Assembly (NCBI GenBank): GCA_029706075.1 | Contig: JAINUG010000173.1 | Span: 434,001-498,000, forward strand | Origin: Aldrovandia affinis | Lineage: Eukaryota; Chordata; Actinopteri; Notacanthiformes; Halosauridae | Length of the DNA: 64,000 nt | Direction: 5' to 3' | Shown here: positions 62,606-64,000 of the stretch, one piece after another | Layout of the letters: each line of letters opens with the position of its first letter | Numbering within the stretch: position 1 is the stretch's first letter | The notes under the pieces: model-generated | Seen by the model: only the letters and a program-made list of their open reading frames with translations | What the model was told of the DNA's origin: nothing | Databases searched by the model: none | Made by a program: the position numbers and the translations under genes

Positions 62606-64000
62606 TATAAGGCAATTCTCACATTGAAATATAGGAAAAATAGAGTGAAATATTGTGAAAATTCCTTTTAATATATTTTTTAATTATAACCATATTTTAT
62701 CATAATTTTAATAATCTCATAAAATATGGTAAATTCTTATTAATTTCCCATCAACCTGACCTTTGTTAGCTGGAAATAGGAGGGGTGGAAATTTGGCCTT
62801 CAACCCAATAATTGCTCTCAACTTGTTTCTGTTTATTTGATTAACAATTAAGCAATGAATTAGCCAAATAATCAATACCAATTAGGCATACCTAATTCTT
62901 CTCAGTTAGACTATTTAGGCTAGTTATGGCATTATTTTTACATCACAACATTGTGTGCCTTTGCCTACATCCACATACTATTTGAACTTGTATATAAATC
63001 TGCACTCACAACTTGTGATAGACAAGTGTTTCTGTGTACAGTATTATATAGCTATACTGTCTGTACATAATGCATGCAAATTATGTTTCCTTCGGCTCTG
63101 TTTCTATATGCAAGACAGGCAATATAATACACTGTCAAACTATCAAAGTAAGAGCTATTTTCTTAGAGTTATAATTAATTTCACTACCAATCCAAGCTTC
63201 CAGTGTTGTTGAAGCAACACTGGCAACAGTTACATGAGGCAGCTTTCTCTCACATTGTAAATCACAACAGAAATGAGAATGGGACAGTTTGCTAAAGATG
63301 TATATTATGGTCTACATTTACATATATTTCCTCATTAGGAGTGCAAAGAAAAAAACCTTGGGGGCAGGGTTTGGGAATCACTGGGTGTGAGTACCTTTTT
63401 ACTAGCATGCAGCTTGTGGAAAGCACCATTGGGCTCCTGAGGGAGATGGAAGGTGAGTTAGTGTGACAAAGCAAACCGGATGACATGCAATCTTATCAAT
63501 CGCCAAGGGCAACATGCTTTGAATAAGGGCCTGGCAGCCAACATGCGCAAATCACGCTCTGAGGACATTCATTTTGACTGAATAAAAAAAAAAAATATTA
63601 TACTGAGACACTGATGATTAATCACAGAGTTAACAGAGTGATTGCTGGGAAATGGAGTATCTTTTCATTCTCTGCGCTGCAAAAATGATATATTTTTAAA
63701 TAATACATTTGTTACCGACTTACTGATGTAAGCATATTAAGGGAACATTCTTGTACATAAGAACATGGGTTTTTCTGCAGTTTTCTTTTTGCATGAAAGT
63801 ATACTATACTAGTATAAGTCCACATTCCACTGGTTATAACAGCAGCTTTAACCCCTCCCCCCACCAATGAAACTGGGACACTTTTATCTATTATTTATTT
63901 CTGTCTGGGGGGGCATAAGAAATAACAAAATACCATTTTCAGTTTTCAATGGGTCAGGCTGAGGATTTTGCACAGCAGGTAGCAAAACATTCTGATCGTG
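62606..64000. other. hspg2 intron, right edge of window
   Basis: AT-rich. The exon encoding the first LG3 strands was not found and is probably beyond 64000. The only exon-like item is the 42-nt candidate at 63395-63436. Confidence 0.45.
63395..63436 (-). CDS. candidate 42-nt microexon in hspg2
   Basis: Minus strand: strong acceptor 'ttccatctccctcag', then 14 codons EPNGAFHKLHASKK, then donor gtactc. It is phase 0 at both ends, which fits the exon at 60748-60818. Human perlecan has no such insert in LG3, so it may be a cassette exon or chance. Confidence 0.25.

Noticed and set aside
61080-63390. Further hspg2 LG3 exon (LPEVPETIELEV-like)
   Set aside because: I scanned the minus strand for the expected strands ending in LLLWQG and found none; the exon is probably beyond the window.

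Overview
The window is vertebrate nuclear DNA, almost certainly from a ray-finned fish and probably a teleost. The evidence is spliced genes with GT-AG introns, many Tc1/mariner and hAT DNA transposons, tRNA-headed SINEs with the fish tail ending near 'agcgtctgctaaatg', and a second SINE type common in teleosts. The species cannot be named from this sequence. About 3.5% of the window is host coding sequence. The rest is intron, intergenic DNA and layered transposon debris.

From 1056 to 38523 (+ strand) lie coding exons 2 to 16 of ctnnbl1 (beta-catenin-like 1, an armadillo-repeat protein of the Prp19/CDC5L spliceosome complex). All exon phases chain without a break. They give 552 residues plus a stop, which with an unseen first exon of about 10 residues matches the human length of 563. 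The intron between exons 4 and 5 has AT-AC ends, a U12-type 5' site and a U12 branch site, so a spliceosome-associated protein is encoded by a gene that itself needs the minor spliceosome. Exons 6, 13, 14 and 15 have unusual acceptor surroundings: a minisatellite made of acceptor-like units, two (TG)n tracts, and tandem AGs.

From about 38.8 to 57.2 kb is an intergenic region with SINEs, Tc1 relics, a hAT element, minisatellites and an unclassified GC-rich block at 43.3-46.5 kb. A 540-bp unit at 51.3-51.8 kb reappears as two separated halves at 54.5 and 56.2 kb.

From 57225 to the right edge, on the - strand, is the 3' end of hspg2 (perlecan). Four exons encode the last part of the C-terminal LG3 domain (endorepellin); earlier exons lie beyond the window. 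The two genes converge tail to tail. In human they are on different chromosomes (20q and 1p).

The transposons show clear nesting with readable target-site duplications: hAT in Tc1 (14.5-16.7 kb), MITE in hAT in Tc1 (27-29 kb), SINE in Tc1 (33.5 kb), SINE in LINE (24 kb), SINE in a ZMYM-like hAT gene relic (12.1 kb) and SINE in hAT (49.8 kb). I found no complete transposase gene. No new multi-gene system is evident; the best leads concern splicing of ctnnbl1 and the structure of the repeats.
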